Assembly (NCBI GenBank): GCA_009703055.1
Contig: WLGW01000002.1
Span: 1-62,963 of the forward strand
Direction: 5' to 3'
DNA length: 62,963 nucleotides
Source: Actinomycetota bacterium
GTDB lineage: Bacteria > Actinomycetota > Acidimicrobiia > Acidimicrobiales > Ilumatobacteraceae
A model generated the notes under the pieces. That model searched no databases. It saw only the letters and a program-made list of their open reading frames with translations, and was not told the origin of the DNA. Of this stretch, positions 19,584 through 29,455 are shown piece by piece (positions within the stretch are counted from its first letter, which is position 1; each line of letters opens with the position of its first letter). A program made the position numbers and the translations under genes.

Positions 19584-20600
19584 TCACTGTTTGGGCGCGT
19601 ACCGCCTCACGACGTCGCTCACAGCCCTTAAAACAGCCACATCATCCTGTAAACCCCTGCCATCTTGGCGGTCATGCCGGCCATCATTCACCTCTAAGAC
19701 ATAGAAGCAGGCTGCATTAATTAGTCGAATCAGCACCTTGTTAGACAGGCCGCGTGCATTGGGCATGTGCCTCTCTAGATATCGCAACCGTGCAATACCG
19801 AGAATCGATTGCTGACGATGATCTTCGGAATAGTGCGCAGCAAACTCCAGATGACCGATTGCAGTCTGAATCGGACTGCTCAGGAGATTTAGATCGTCAT
19901 AGTTCTGGAGGACTTTGACAAAGGCTTCAGCTGTCTTCATCTGCAATCTTCCAACGACAATCGCAGCTGGCTCAACAGCACCAGAGGAGTTCGCCGTGCC
20001 AACAATCTTGGCGAGAAAATTCGCCATCGCTGTTGCACTCCGACCACCAAATTTTATTCCCAATTGTGCCAACGACAGTCCATCGCTCTCGAAGAAGCGA
20101 TGCTCCAAAATCAATTTCTCTTCGCCCTCGGGAAGAACTGAAATCATCGCGGCTGCTTGCAACGAGTGCAGTTGATCCTGTTCTTTACTGATGATCTCAA
20201 GGGAAAGGCCGCGTGTTTGCGCATTACGAGGGAATACTTCGGTGCTTTCAGCCCCACGATTCACACCCTGGATGCGAACACCGTCAGGCAACTCATGTGC
20301 CAATAGTCGTAGCTGTCGATATTGCACCTCACGTCGACGACCAAGATCAATAATTCGATTCTTCATCACACGCGTCATATATCCCGCAGGATTCTCGATG
20401 GGATCTAGTTTCTGTTTGATACGACGTGCATTTGCTGCCAACAAATCTTGTACTGCGATTGCTTGTAAATCGTCTGCATGCAAATTCAACCACGGTTCAC
20501 GTCGTACGAGTGATTGAACGATCTTCTGTGCCGACTGTGAGAACTGTTTTGCTTCTCGTTCTTCTTGGGCGGTGAAAACTCTTTTTGAAGACGAAGCCAT
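19584..20600 (-). CDS. sigma-70-like protein with long C-terminal extension
   Basis: PAGYMTRVMKNRIIDLGRRREVQ (region-2-like) and LILEHRFFESDGLSLAQLGIKFGGRSATAMANFLAKI (region-4-like HTH). Confidence 0.6.
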   Translation of the reverse strand: MASSSKRVFTAQEEREAKQFSQSAQKIVQSLVRREPWLNLHADDLQAIAVQDLLAANARRIKQKLDPIENPAGYMTRVMKNRIIDLGRRREVQYRQLRLLAHELPDGVRIQGVNRGAESTEVFPRNAQTRGLSLEIISKEQDQLHSLQAAAMISVLPEGEEKLILEHRFFESDGLSLAQLGIKFGGRSATAMANFLAKIVGTANSSGAVEPAAIVVGRLQMKTAEAFVKVLQNYDDLNLLSSPIQTAIGHLEFAAHYSEDHRQQSILGIARLRYLERHMPNARGLSNKVLIRLINAACFYVLEVNDGRHDRQDGRGLQDDVAVLRAVSDVVRRYAPKQ

Positions 20601-20625
20601 AACAAACAATACAAACTGCAGAGGC

Positions 20626-20643
20626 CTGCCGATTTATCGGCAG
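20626..20643. promoter_or_regulatory. palindromic dyad upstream of sigma-like gene
   Basis: CTGCCGAT-TT-ATCGGCAG, perfect 8-bp arms. Confidence 0.45.
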
Positions 20644-20754
20644 TTCTCAAGCGCTATGAATTGCGATAAACATGAATCATGACGGCACATCAACTGCCCC
20701 TTTTCTTCCCCAAGAACACACATCACAGTCACTATTTGATGAGGGAGAAATTTC

Positions 20755-21087
20755 ATGTCCATGACGGAAGCACGTCGAACAGAGATGCACATTGGCTTAC
20801 GAGAATCATTGGGGCCGCGCGTGGCTGACAGCCTGATGGAACACTTGCCCCCCAACGGCTGGGGCGATGTCGCTCGTCAGTCCGAGATGGTTCTTCGATT
20901 CGACATGGTTCAGATTCAATTCGAGATGATTGAACGACGATTTGAAGAGATCGATCGACGATTCGACGGTATCGACAAACGCCTAGACAAGATTGAATCT
21001 CGCATGAGACTCATGATTGGCACTGGCTTAACAATTGGCTTGGCGCTGTTTGGCCTTCAGGTTCAGATACTTCTGAGCCTTCCTTGA
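20755..21087 (+). CDS. small coiled-coil protein with C-terminal TM helix
   Basis: Heptad-like MIERRFEEIDRRFDGIDKRLDKIESRM followed by hydrophobic LMIGTGLTIGLALFGLQVQILL. Confidence 0.8.
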   Translation: MSMTEARRTEMHIGLRESLGPRVADSLMEHLPPNGWGDVARQSEMVLRFDMVQIQFEMIERRFEEIDRRFDGIDKRLDKIESRMRLMIGTGLTIGLALFGLQVQILLSLP

Positions 21088-21098
21088 ATCAGAACTAG

Positions 21099-21803
21099 TC
21101 AGTCAAAACCAATGAATGCCGCGGCGGTGTCATTCTGTGCACGATGCGACTGCACATGATTTGCAACAAACTCTTCATCGGGGAAACCCATTGCCACACA
21201 CGTCATAATCACTTGATCTTCCGGAATGTTCGCGTATTCACGCACAACTGAAGACTGCATGATTCCCTGACCATTGATTACAGAGCCAAGACCCTTCGAC
21301 CACGCAGCAAGAACGAGTCCGTATGTTGCAGCACCACAGTCGAAGTGCGCAACGGTGTCATGCTCCAGCGCCTTGTCAATCGTGATCACAATTGAAACCG
21401 GCGCATCAAACTGACGGAAGCCGCGCATGACCCAATCTTGACGACGAGCCTTGTCATCGCGCTCGATTCCCATTGCTTCAAACAACTGCACCGCAATTTC
21501 TACTTGCCGATCACGGTGTACGCCTTCATAGCCGTGGCTCAACTTGATCTCGCGATCAATGCCAGCACCCGCCATCATGCGCTCTGTGTTTCCTTCACGA
21601 ATCTTTTCAAGCGGATCACCTGTCACAACATGAAAATGCCACGGTTGAGTATTCATTGATGACGGCGCGCGCTTGGCAATCTCAATGACTTCTTCAATCA
21701 ACGCCTTCGGCACGGGCTGCTTTTTGTAGCCACGAATACTGCGGCGCTCATTCACGATGGTCGCGTGTTCTTGATTCCCACTATGCAATGACTTACTCGA
21801 CAT
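21099..21803 (-). CDS. nitroreductase family protein
   Basis: ERRSIRGYKKQPVPKALIEEVIEIAKRAPSSMNTQPWHFHVVTG. Confidence 0.95.
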   Translation of the reverse strand: MSSKSLHSGNQEHATIVNERRSIRGYKKQPVPKALIEEVIEIAKRAPSSMNTQPWHFHVVTGDPLEKIREGNTERMMAGAGIDREIKLSHGYEGVHRDRQVEIAVQLFEAMGIERDDKARRQDWVMRGFRQFDAPVSIVITIDKALEHDTVAHFDCGAATYGLVLAAWSKGLGSVINGQGIMQSSVVREYANIPEDQVIMTCVAMGFPDEEFVANHVQSHRAQNDTAAAFIGFD

Positions 21804-21908
21804 GGCTTTCCCCCAATGATGAAACCCCATATTGCCTCAAAGAAGTTTCCGTCTCAGTATCGAAACTCCAAATACCACTGCTCCCCTCAATTTGAATACA
21901 GTGAGTTC

Positions 21909-22343
21909 ATGATTGAGCACGTAGTGGAACAGTGGCACGCCTATATGAAAGGTCAACTGCCCAATGGCCTCGATGACCTTCTCGATGACGACTGCGTCTT
22001 TCTCTCCCCCATCGTTTTCTCTCCTCAGAAGGGCAAGACCCTCACCAAGCTGTACCTGATGGCCGCAAGCCAGACCCTCCCCGGTGAGAAGAACGGTTCA
22101 GCCGATGCAAGTTCACCAAAGGACGACTCAAAGAAGTTCCGGTACACCAAAGAAGTGATGTCGGGCAACAATGCCGTTCTTGAATTCGAAACGTACGTTG
22201 AAGGAAAGTACGTGAATGGTGTTGACATCATCACGTGCAACGACGCCGGAAAAATTATTGAGTTCCGCGTGATGATTCGCCCGCTACAAGCAGTGAATCT
22301 TGTGCATCAACAGATGGGTGCGATGCTCGAGAAGATGAAGTAG
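21909..22343 (+). CDS. SnoaL/NTF2-like fold protein
   Basis: Size and pattern (W..Y..G....L..LLDDDCVFLSPIVF...G...L) typical of NTF2-like domains. Confidence 0.65.
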   Translation: MIEHVVEQWHAYMKGQLPNGLDDLLDDDCVFLSPIVFSPQKGKTLTKLYLMAASQTLPGEKNGSADASSPKDDSKKFRYTKEVMSGNNAVLEFETYVEGKYVNGVDIITCNDAGKIIEFRVMIRPLQAVNLVHQQMGAMLEKMK

Positions 22344-22368
22344 ATCATCTCTCTTTTCGTTAACTGAT

Positions 22369-22965
22369 CTATCCGATAAAGGTCATCACTGCATCGAGTG
22401 AGATCTTGTCCCACTCTTCAATGCGAGAGCGTTCAAGATCCATCTCTGGCAAGTTACGAGAGTTAACTTGGCCCATCAACCAGAGGCTCAGCATCTGTGC
22501 ATCAATGCTCGTCCTGACCCAACCTTTTTCCTGGGCTTCTGCAAAGACTTCTGCTAGTGCTTGTGAAATTTCATAGTTCACATCTGCGACAACTTGTGAT
22601 AAGAACTTGCTGGTTTGCGCACTACCCAAAACATTGATGCGAGTAGAGCGAGATGTTGCACGATCTTGTTGGTACATCACAGAAAAAATCTGAAGGATGA
22701 TGTCTAAGAATTCTTGCTTCGAGGTTGCTCCACTGGCCATCGCCTTAAACGGCAAGATCATCTCGTAGTAACTGCGGCGGTACCGTTCTGCCTGCGCTGC
22801 CTCGACAAGTTCTTTGCGATTCTTGAAGAAGTGATACACCGACGGCTCGCGAACTTCTGCCTGCTCAGCAATGTTGTGTACTCGAACAGAGCCTTCACCA
22901 CCAGCAGCAATTGCTTCAATCGTTGCTTCGATTAGTCGTGAGCGTGTGTCAAGAACCGTGGACAT
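22369..22965 (-). CDS. TetR-family transcriptional regulator
   Basis: N-terminal HTH: TRSRLIEATIEAIAAGGEGSVRVHNIAEQAEVREPSVYHFFKNRKELVEAA. Confidence 0.93.
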   Translation of the reverse strand: MSTVLDTRSRLIEATIEAIAAGGEGSVRVHNIAEQAEVREPSVYHFFKNRKELVEAAQAERYRRSYYEMILPFKAMASGATSKQEFLDIILQIFSVMYQQDRATSRSTRINVLGSAQTSKFLSQVVADVNYEISQALAEVFAEAQEKGWVRTSIDAQMLSLWLMGQVNSRNLPEMDLERSRIEEWDKISLDAVMTFIG

Positions 22966-22966
22966 T

Positions 22967-22987
22967 TACCCAATTTACTATCGGGTA
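22967..22987. promoter_or_regulatory. candidate TetR operator
   Basis: TACCCAAT-TTACT-ATCGGGTA, 7/8 arm match, directly upstream of the tetR start. Confidence 0.5.
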
Positions 22988-23065
22988 GCTCAATGTTTGT
23001 TAATGGCAAGTAAATGGTTTGTACTTTACAAAAACGCGTTTTGACTGTTCGCGAATTGTGCGCAA

Positions 23066-24319
23066 TCAGCCGTGGCCAGGAATTGACTTCCAAGGTCCAC
23101 CGTCTGCACGTGGCTCCTTTGGAAGTCCAAGAACTTGCTCGCCCACAATGCCGCGTTGCACTTGGCTTGTTCCCGCGTAGATAGTTCCGGCACGTGCGTT
23201 CAAGAACACACCCACCCAGTTCGCACTGTCGTTTGGTGAGCCTGGAGAGTCAGTCGTGAACGCCGTGTGTGGTCCTTGACCCACTGGCACCATTGCATCT
23301 GCACCGAGAATGTCAACCGCAAGTTCAGTGACTTCCTTGTGATATTCACTCCACCACAACTTGCCGATTGATGCTTCTGAACCTGGTTGACGACCATTCA
23401 TGAAAGATGTCAGTGCGCGGTATCCGAGGAAGCGCATGATCTCTACTTTTGTGTGAGCCTTTGCAAGACGCTGGCGAATGTATGGATCGCTCGTCATGCC
23501 TTTTTCTTGTGCAAGACCAGTGAGCTTGTCGAGTTCTCCTCGGAAAGAGATGCTGCTCACTGCTGCTGCTGCGCCACGCTCATTGCCGAGAAGTGTCATT
23601 GCAACCATCCAGCCGCCATTCACTTCACCCACAACGTTTTCCTTTGGACAACGTGCATCAGTGAAGAACACTTCGTTGAACTCAGAGTCACCCGACATCA
23701 TCTTGATGGGGCGAATTTCAACACCAGGCTGACGCATGTCGACCAATAAGAACGTGATTCCGCGGTGCTTCACTTCATCCGGAGCAGTACGTGCGAGAAC
23801 GAAAATGTGGTTCGCAAGATGTCCTGCGGATGTCCAGATCTTTTGACCATTGATGATCCATTCATCACCGTCAAGAACTGCACGACAACCCAGGTTGCCA
23901 AGGTCTGAACCTGCAGCGGGTTCTGAGTAACCCTGGCACCAACGATCTTCACCGGAAAGAACGCGAGGCAAGAAGTGACGCTTCTGTTCTTCGGTACCAA
24001 CAGCGATGATGGTGTTACCCAACATGCCAATTCCGAATCCATCATTTGGACCACCTGATGGCACTCCGGCGCGTGCAAATTCTTCTGCAACAACAAGAGA
24101 CTCAATGTGAGAAAGTCCGGCACCGCCGTACTCCTTTGGCCAAGTGATTGCCAAGAGGCCTTCGGCAGACAACTTCTGTCGCCATTCTTCTGTCCACGCA
24201 GCAGCATCGACATGATTCAATGCTCCGATGCCCTTCCAATCTTTTGGCAGGTTCGCATCGAGGAACGCGCGAACTTTCGCACGGAACGGGGCGGCTTCTT
24301 CTGGGTACTCAAAATCCAT
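23066..24319 (-). CDS. acyl-CoA dehydrogenase
   Basis: EEFARAGVP, YSEPAAGSDLGNLGCRAV, WIINGQKIWTSAGH, GTSQVQRGIVGEQVLGLPKEPR. Confidence 0.95.
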   Translation of the reverse strand: MDFEYPEEAAPFRAKVRAFLDANLPKDWKGIGALNHVDAAAWTEEWRQKLSAEGLLAITWPKEYGGAGLSHIESLVVAEEFARAGVPSGGPNDGFGIGMLGNTIIAVGTEEQKRHFLPRVLSGEDRWCQGYSEPAAGSDLGNLGCRAVLDGDEWIINGQKIWTSAGHLANHIFVLARTAPDEVKHRGITFLLVDMRQPGVEIRPIKMMSGDSEFNEVFFTDARCPKENVVGEVNGGWMVAMTLLGNERGAAAAVSSISFRGELDKLTGLAQEKGMTSDPYIRQRLAKAHTKVEIMRFLGYRALTSFMNGRQPGSEASIGKLWWSEYHKEVTELAVDILGADAMVPVGQGPHTAFTTDSPGSPNDSANWVGVFLNARAGTIYAGTSQVQRGIVGEQVLGLPKEPRADGGPWKSIPGHG

Positions 24320-24419
24320 GCCGTTACCTTATGCCACAAGGGTCCTGCGCCATTCCTCGGAAGTCGGCAACTTGGGTTTCGGCGGTGTAAGCCACCGCTC
24401 GTCTCCCTAGGCTGAAAAG

Positions 24420-24923
24420 GTGACCAAGTTACTCGGCTTTCCAGAAGAGGTGAATGACACCTCAGCACGCATCGTGGCCGCCGGGGCTGTTTCCCTTGCA
24501 GTTCTCTATGCCGTAACAGGCTGGGGATGGGTGCTCATCCCTCTTACATATGGCTTCATCGCCCGAGTCGCCTCTGGCCCTCGCTTCAGCCCTCTCGGCC
24601 TTTTTGCCACCAAGGTTCTGACTCCCCGATTGACCACGATCAACCACCGTATTTTACCTGGACCCCCAAAACGTTTCGCCCAAGGAATCGGTGCCATCTT
24701 CAGTGCGACTGCATCGGTCCTCTTCCTTCTCGAACTCAACACCGCATCCCGTCTTGTTGCCGCCGCTCTCGCTGGCCCAGCATTTCTTGAAGCTGCATTC
24801 GGATATTGCGTCGGTTGCAAGATGTTCAATCTCTTAATGCGAATTGGGATCATTCCTGAGAGTGTGTGCGTTGAGTGCAGCGATATCTCCGCACGACTTG
24901 CTCGCCAGTCCCCTGCTGCATAG
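24420..24923 (+). CDS. DUF4395 family membrane protein
   Basis: VNDTSARIVAAGAV, RVASGPRFSPLGLFATKVLTPRL, FGYCVGCKMFNLLMRIGIIP; GTG start. Confidence 0.85.
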   Translation: MTKLLGFPEEVNDTSARIVAAGAVSLAVLYAVTGWGWVLIPLTYGFIARVASGPRFSPLGLFATKVLTPRLTTINHRILPGPPKRFAQGIGAIFSATASVLFLLELNTASRLVAAALAGPAFLEAAFGYCVGCKMFNLLMRIGIIPESVCVECSDISARLARQSPAA

Positions 24924-24982
24924 TTCGCAGGTCCACAGACCTACATAAATTCTCTACTGTGCGCTACTACTGTTAGCCCCTA

Positions 24983-27304
24983 ATGAATACCAACGGCTTG
25001 TCATCCGCTGAAGTCGCCGAGCGGGTCGCCGCGGGACAAACGAATGTTGCAGAGACAAAAACTTCTCGCAGTTTCAGCGAAATCTTCCGAGCAAATGTGT
25101 TCACACGCTTCAACGCCGTGCTTGGTGCTCTCTTTGTTGTGGTCATCTTTGCCGGCTCCATCGCTGATGGACTTTTTGGTTTCCCTCTTATTGCCAACTC
25201 AGCAATCGGCATCATCCAAGAATGGATTGCAAAAAGAAAACTTGATCGGCTTGCTTTTATGCACGCACCAACAGCAACGGTGATTCGTGATGGTATGCCC
25301 ATTGATATCCATACAAACGATGTCGTGCTCGGTGATCTCATCGTCTTACGCGCTGGAGACCAAATTCCAGCTGATGGCACCGTTGTCGATGGCACTGGTC
25401 TTGAAGTCAACGAAGCGAACCTCACCGGCGAGATGGATGCAGTCCCCAAAGACACCGACGACCAAGTGATGTCCGGGACAATTGTGACAGCCGGCGTTGG
25501 TCGATTCATCGCAGAGTCTGTCGGCACTGATGCATACGTTCATCGCATCTCTGCAGAAGCAAAAGTCTTTACTCGCGCACCATCCGAGATTCAGAACTCC
25601 ATCAACAAACTATTGAAGTACATCACTTGGATTCTTGTTTTTGCTGCTCCACTACAGATCTGGTCACAGTTCCGACTCAATGAAGTTGACAACTGGCGCG
25701 ATTCAGCTATTCGTGCAGTCGGCGGACTTGTCGGTCTGGTTCCTGAAGGTTTAGTCCTCCTCACAACGCTCGCTTTTTTGAGTGCAGCGTTGAAGTTGAC
25801 CCGTGAGCAAGTTCTTGTTCAAGAGCTCCCCGCAGTGGAAGGACTCGCACGAGTCAGTGTTGTCTGCATCGACAAGACAGGAACAATAACCACGGGAAAC
25901 ATTGTCTTTGAAGGCATTGAGATACTTGATGACACCGATGAGTCAACAGTGCGCGCTGCGCTTGGTGCGCTCGCCGATGACCCCGCAGCGAACAACACTC
26001 TCACCACCATCGGCGATGCAGTGCATCCACCAAAAGACTGGATTGCAGGGGCACTCGTTCCATTCGATTCTTCTCGCAAGTGGAAGGCGAACGCTTACGA
26101 AGGACGTGGTACGTGGTACCTCGGAGCGCCCGAGATGTTGGCATCAAATAACGAAGCCCTTCTCGCACAGGTTGCACAGCACGCCGATACCGGTCGTCGC
26201 GTCATGCTCGTTGCGCACTCCTCCATCACAGCACCAACAACGGATCTTCCTTCAGACCTAACCGCTATCGCAATTGTTCTTCTTCGAGAAGAAGTCCGTG
26301 AGGACGCCGCAGAAACTCTCTCGTATTTCCGCGAACAAGGCGTGCGCGTCATTGTGATCTCTGGCGACAATCCACACACCGTGGGCGCAATCGCACGCGT
26401 GGTCGGTCTGGATGGCCGTGAGCCGATTGATGCGCGCACGATGGGCACAACAGTTGAAGAAATTTCTCAGTCGTTACAACGTGGAAATGTCTTTGGTCGT
26501 GTTTCTCCAGAGCAGAAGCGCACAGTCGTGCAAGCATTACAAGAACAAGGTGAAGTCGTTGCAATGACCGGCGACGGCGTCAACGATGCATTGGCACTCA
26601 AGCGTGCAGACATCGGAATTGCAATGAACAACGGAGCACCTGCAACGAAAGCTGTTGCGCAGTTGATTCTTCTTGATGGTCGTTTCTCGCACTTGCCATC
26701 TGTTCTTGCCGAAGGACGTCGCGTGATTGGCAACGTAGAACGCGTTGCCAACCTTTTCCTCGCAAAGAATGCAATGAGCCTTGTAGCAATCATCGGAGCT
26801 GCGGTCGCAGGAATTCAGTTCCCCATTCTTCCCCGACACATGACGTTGATCTCCACGGTGACGATTGGTATCCCTGCATTCATTCTGGCGCTGGGTCCGA
26901 ACCCTCGTCGCTACGTACCTGGCCTCTTGAAGCGAGTGCTTTCATTCGCAGTACCAGCGGGAGCAATTGCAGGCATTGCTGTTGTTGCCGCCAACGCAGT
27001 ATCCGATGACAATTCAGGCACCGGCGCCACAATGGCCGCACTCATGAGTTTCTTCGCCATCTTGTTCATTCTGTCTCGCCCACTCAAGGGCTGGAAGATG
27101 GCGTTACTGCTTTCGATGATCGGACTTGCCGTGACGGCATATGTGACACCGTTGGGCTCCAACTTCTTCGGATTCACTCACGATGTCACTCTGACCACAC
27201 GCTCCGCCATCGTCGGCGGAATCGCAATGGTGTGTATTTCAGGCGTTAACCGCGTGAGGTCACGCTGGCTCGAGGAAAAACCCGAAGGAAGTTCCCCGAA
27301 TTAA
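24983..27304 (+). CDS. cation-translocating P-type ATPase (CtpE-like)
   Basis: DKTGTITTG, TGDGVNDALALKRADIGIAM, PEGLVLL TM4 motif; lacks N-terminal HMA and CPC. Confidence 0.88.
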   Translation: MNTNGLSSAEVAERVAAGQTNVAETKTSRSFSEIFRANVFTRFNAVLGALFVVVIFAGSIADGLFGFPLIANSAIGIIQEWIAKRKLDRLAFMHAPTATVIRDGMPIDIHTNDVVLGDLIVLRAGDQIPADGTVVDGTGLEVNEANLTGEMDAVPKDTDDQVMSGTIVTAGVGRFIAESVGTDAYVHRISAEAKVFTRAPSEIQNSINKLLKYITWILVFAAPLQIWSQFRLNEVDNWRDSAIRAVGGLVGLVPEGLVLLTTLAFLSAALKLTREQVLVQELPAVEGLARVSVVCIDKTGTITTGNIVFEGIEILDDTDESTVRAALGALADDPAANNTLTTIGDAVHPPKDWIAGALVPFDSSRKWKANAYEGRGTWYLGAPEMLASNNEALLAQVAQHADTGRRVMLVAHSSITAPTTDLPSDLTAIAIVLLREEVREDAAETLSYFREQGVRVIVISGDNPHTVGAIARVVGLDGREPIDARTMGTTVEEISQSLQRGNVFGRVSPEQKRTVVQALQEQGEVVAMTGDGVNDALALKRADIGIAMNNGAPATKAVAQLILLDGRFSHLPSVLAEGRRVIGNVERVANLFLAKNAMSLVAIIGAAVAGIQFPILPRHMTLISTVTIGIPAFILALGPNPRRYVPGLLKRVLSFAVPAGAIAGIAVVAANAVSDDNSGTGATMAALMSFFAILFILSRPLKGWKMALLLSMIGLAVTAYVTPLGSNFFGFTHDVTLTTRSAIVGGIAMVCISGVNRVRSRWLEEKPEGSSPN

Positions 27305-28433
27305 ACTTGTCGACTGACGCCTGCGGCACATTTTGCATGCATGCTTCGAAACGAGCAATTGGGTCGCGACCACCTTCGGTGTGCGGGTAATCACTCGAGA
27401 ACAGATACAACTCGTCGTTTGAATGATCAATCAAGCGAGCAACATCTTCAAAGACGAATGGTGTGAACGCCATCTGCTCGGTGATTTGCTCCGAAGGAAG
27501 ACGAGTAAAGCTCTTCAAGCGCTCATCCACCCGTGAATACGCCTTGTGTGTTTGATCGAGACGCACCAATGTCTCAGGCACCCAACCAGCACCAAGTTCC
27601 ACCGATGCCATCTTCAAACGTGGGAACTCTTCAAGGATGCCGTCCATCACCATCATGCCGATGAAGGTTTCGATTCCTTGATGCAGAACAACCGCATCAC
27701 GCGCCCTGACGTTCTCACCGCCACCCATCCAGTCTTTGGTGGCTGCACGTCCGTTGTTGCTCCAGCCTGGATGCAACTGCAATGGGTTACCACCAACATG
27801 GAACACCAAAGGAACTTGCGCTTCTTGCAACAATGCCCAGATGGGGTTGTAATCAACATGAGTTGGTGAGCGATCTCCGGCAAGACGATGCGGAATCCAC
27901 ATCGCTTCCAGACCGTTGTCGAGGGACCATTTCACTTCTTCCAGTGCAAGCTCTGGATTCTCTAAAGGAATTGCAGCAACACCCATGAGACGGTCATCAA
28001 TGGAACAGAAGTCAGCCATGTGACGGTTATGCGCACGCGCACCGCCATAGCGCAGACGATCTTCAATCTTCTTCGAAGGAGAGAACGGCATATGCAAACT
28101 GTGAGTTGCGAAAACAATCTGCTTCATGAAGCCCAACATGTCGTTGGCGATAACACGATCTTTATTGTCGAATGCACCAAGGGCCTGAATCTCTTTGACT
28201 TCAGTGATCATGCGATCACCCAAAGCAACAAGCGACTGGCGATGATCATCAGAGTGGCGCGATCCGTTATCGACAATGACCGCGACTTCTTCGTCTGTCA
28301 CCAATGAACGGCCGTAGTCAACCAAGGGCAACTCTTCACGAATGTCGGGGTCGGCATACTTCCGAAGGAAATCAGGAAGCTCCATGATGTGAGTATCTGC
28401 GTCATACAGAATGCGATCGCCTGCGTATGTCAT
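27246..28433 (-). CDS. amidohydrolase (amidohydro_2 family)
   Basis: YDADTHIMELPDFL; LVFHVGGNP; ELGAGWVPETLVRLDQ; LYLFSSDYPHTEGGRDP. Confidence 0.93.
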   Translation of the reverse strand: MTYAGDRILYDADTHIMELPDFLRKYADPDIREELPLVDYGRSLVTDEEVAVIVDNGSRHSDDHRQSLVALGDRMITEVKEIQALGAFDNKDRVIANDMLGFMKQIVFATHSLHMPFSPSKKIEDRLRYGGARAHNRHMADFCSIDDRLMGVAAIPLENPELALEEVKWSLDNGLEAMWIPHRLAGDRSPTHVDYNPIWALLQEAQVPLVFHVGGNPLQLHPGWSNNGRAATKDWMGGGENVRARDAVVLHQGIETFIGMMVMDGILEEFPRLKMASVELGAGWVPETLVRLDQTHKAYSRVDERLKSFTRLPSEQITEQMAFTPFVFEDVARLIDHSNDELYLFSSDYPHTEGGRDPIARFEACMQNVPQASVDKFNSGNFLRVFPRASVTSRG

Positions 28434-28580
28434 GTGGGTCCCCCTCCACTACCTGCTGGCACTGCGACCAACAGAAACGAACCGTACCACCCACATCTAA
28501 GCGTTGAAAGAGTCCAAAATGTCATCTTCAAATGACATCCGCGTAAGTCCCTGTTCATCCAGATGAGGCAAACTGTCCAC

Positions 28581-29423
28581 ATGCGAATTCTGGTGACGAA
28601 CGATGACGGTATTGACTCAGTAGGGCTTCATGTTCTCGCGCGGGCAATGCGTCCCTTCGGAGAAGTCGTGATCGCTGCACCCGACCAGGAGTACTCGGGG
28701 GCCGGTGCAGCAATTGGTGCCCTTCACATCATCCAGCCCGAGGTGCACGAACGCCACGTGGAAGGGATTGACACCTCGTGGGCCATCTCTGGTCCACCCG
28801 CATTGTGTGTGTTCTTTGCCCGACTCGGTGTCTTTGGCGCTCCATTTGATCTCGTCGTCTCTGGCATTAATCCAGGCGCAAACGTTGGCCGCTCGGTGTA
28901 TCACTCCGGAACTGTGGGGGCCGCAATCACAGCGCGTAACGGCGGCATCAGTGGCATCGCCGTGAGCCAGGCCGTCACTGGCTTTGGTGTTGAAGGCCAA
29001 GGCTGGGACGATGCGGTTAAGGGTCAGAAGTGGGACACCGCCGCGACTGTTGCCGCATCAGTGGTGCAGGGCTATCTCGCAAACACTCCAACGGAACCAG
29101 TCGTCATCAATGTCAATGTGCCGAACTGTGATCTTGCCGACATCAAGGGTTGGCGTCGCACCGGAGTGGGCCACATTGTTCCTCGCGCAATGTCAAGTGC
29201 AACTCTCGAAGCTAAAGAGGGATACGTCGGTTCGTATTACGTGCGCATGAACTACGGCGAGCCCACTCAGATGCATGCGGCTACCGATGGCGGCGCCGTT
29301 GAGAACGGTGAAGTGGCAATCACCTATCTCGGACGTCTTGATGATGTTGCCCATCACGGGACTGAAGAGATTCACAGCGAACTCACGGCTCTCGTTGGTG
29401 AGTCGAACACTCTGCACTCTTAA
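28581..29423 (+). CDS. surE: 5'/3'-nucleotidase SurE
   Basis: MRILVTNDDGIDSVGL; APDQEYSGAGAAI; VVSGINPGANVGRSVYHSGTVGAA. Confidence 0.96.
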   Translation: MRILVTNDDGIDSVGLHVLARAMRPFGEVVIAAPDQEYSGAGAAIGALHIIQPEVHERHVEGIDTSWAISGPPALCVFFARLGVFGAPFDLVVSGINPGANVGRSVYHSGTVGAAITARNGGISGIAVSQAVTGFGVEGQGWDDAVKGQKWDTAATVAASVVQGYLANTPTEPVVINVNVPNCDLADIKGWRRTGVGHIVPRAMSSATLEAKEGYVGSYYVRMNYGEPTQMHAATDGGAVENGEVAITYLGRLDDVAHHGTEEIHSELTALVGESNTLHS

Positions 29424-29455
29424 TCAAGCAGAAGAACCTGCACTACGGTCTATCC

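Noticed and set aside
24973-25527. 184-aa - strand ORF
   Set aside because: Antisense to the CtpE-like ATPase; no motifs and Ser-rich composition.
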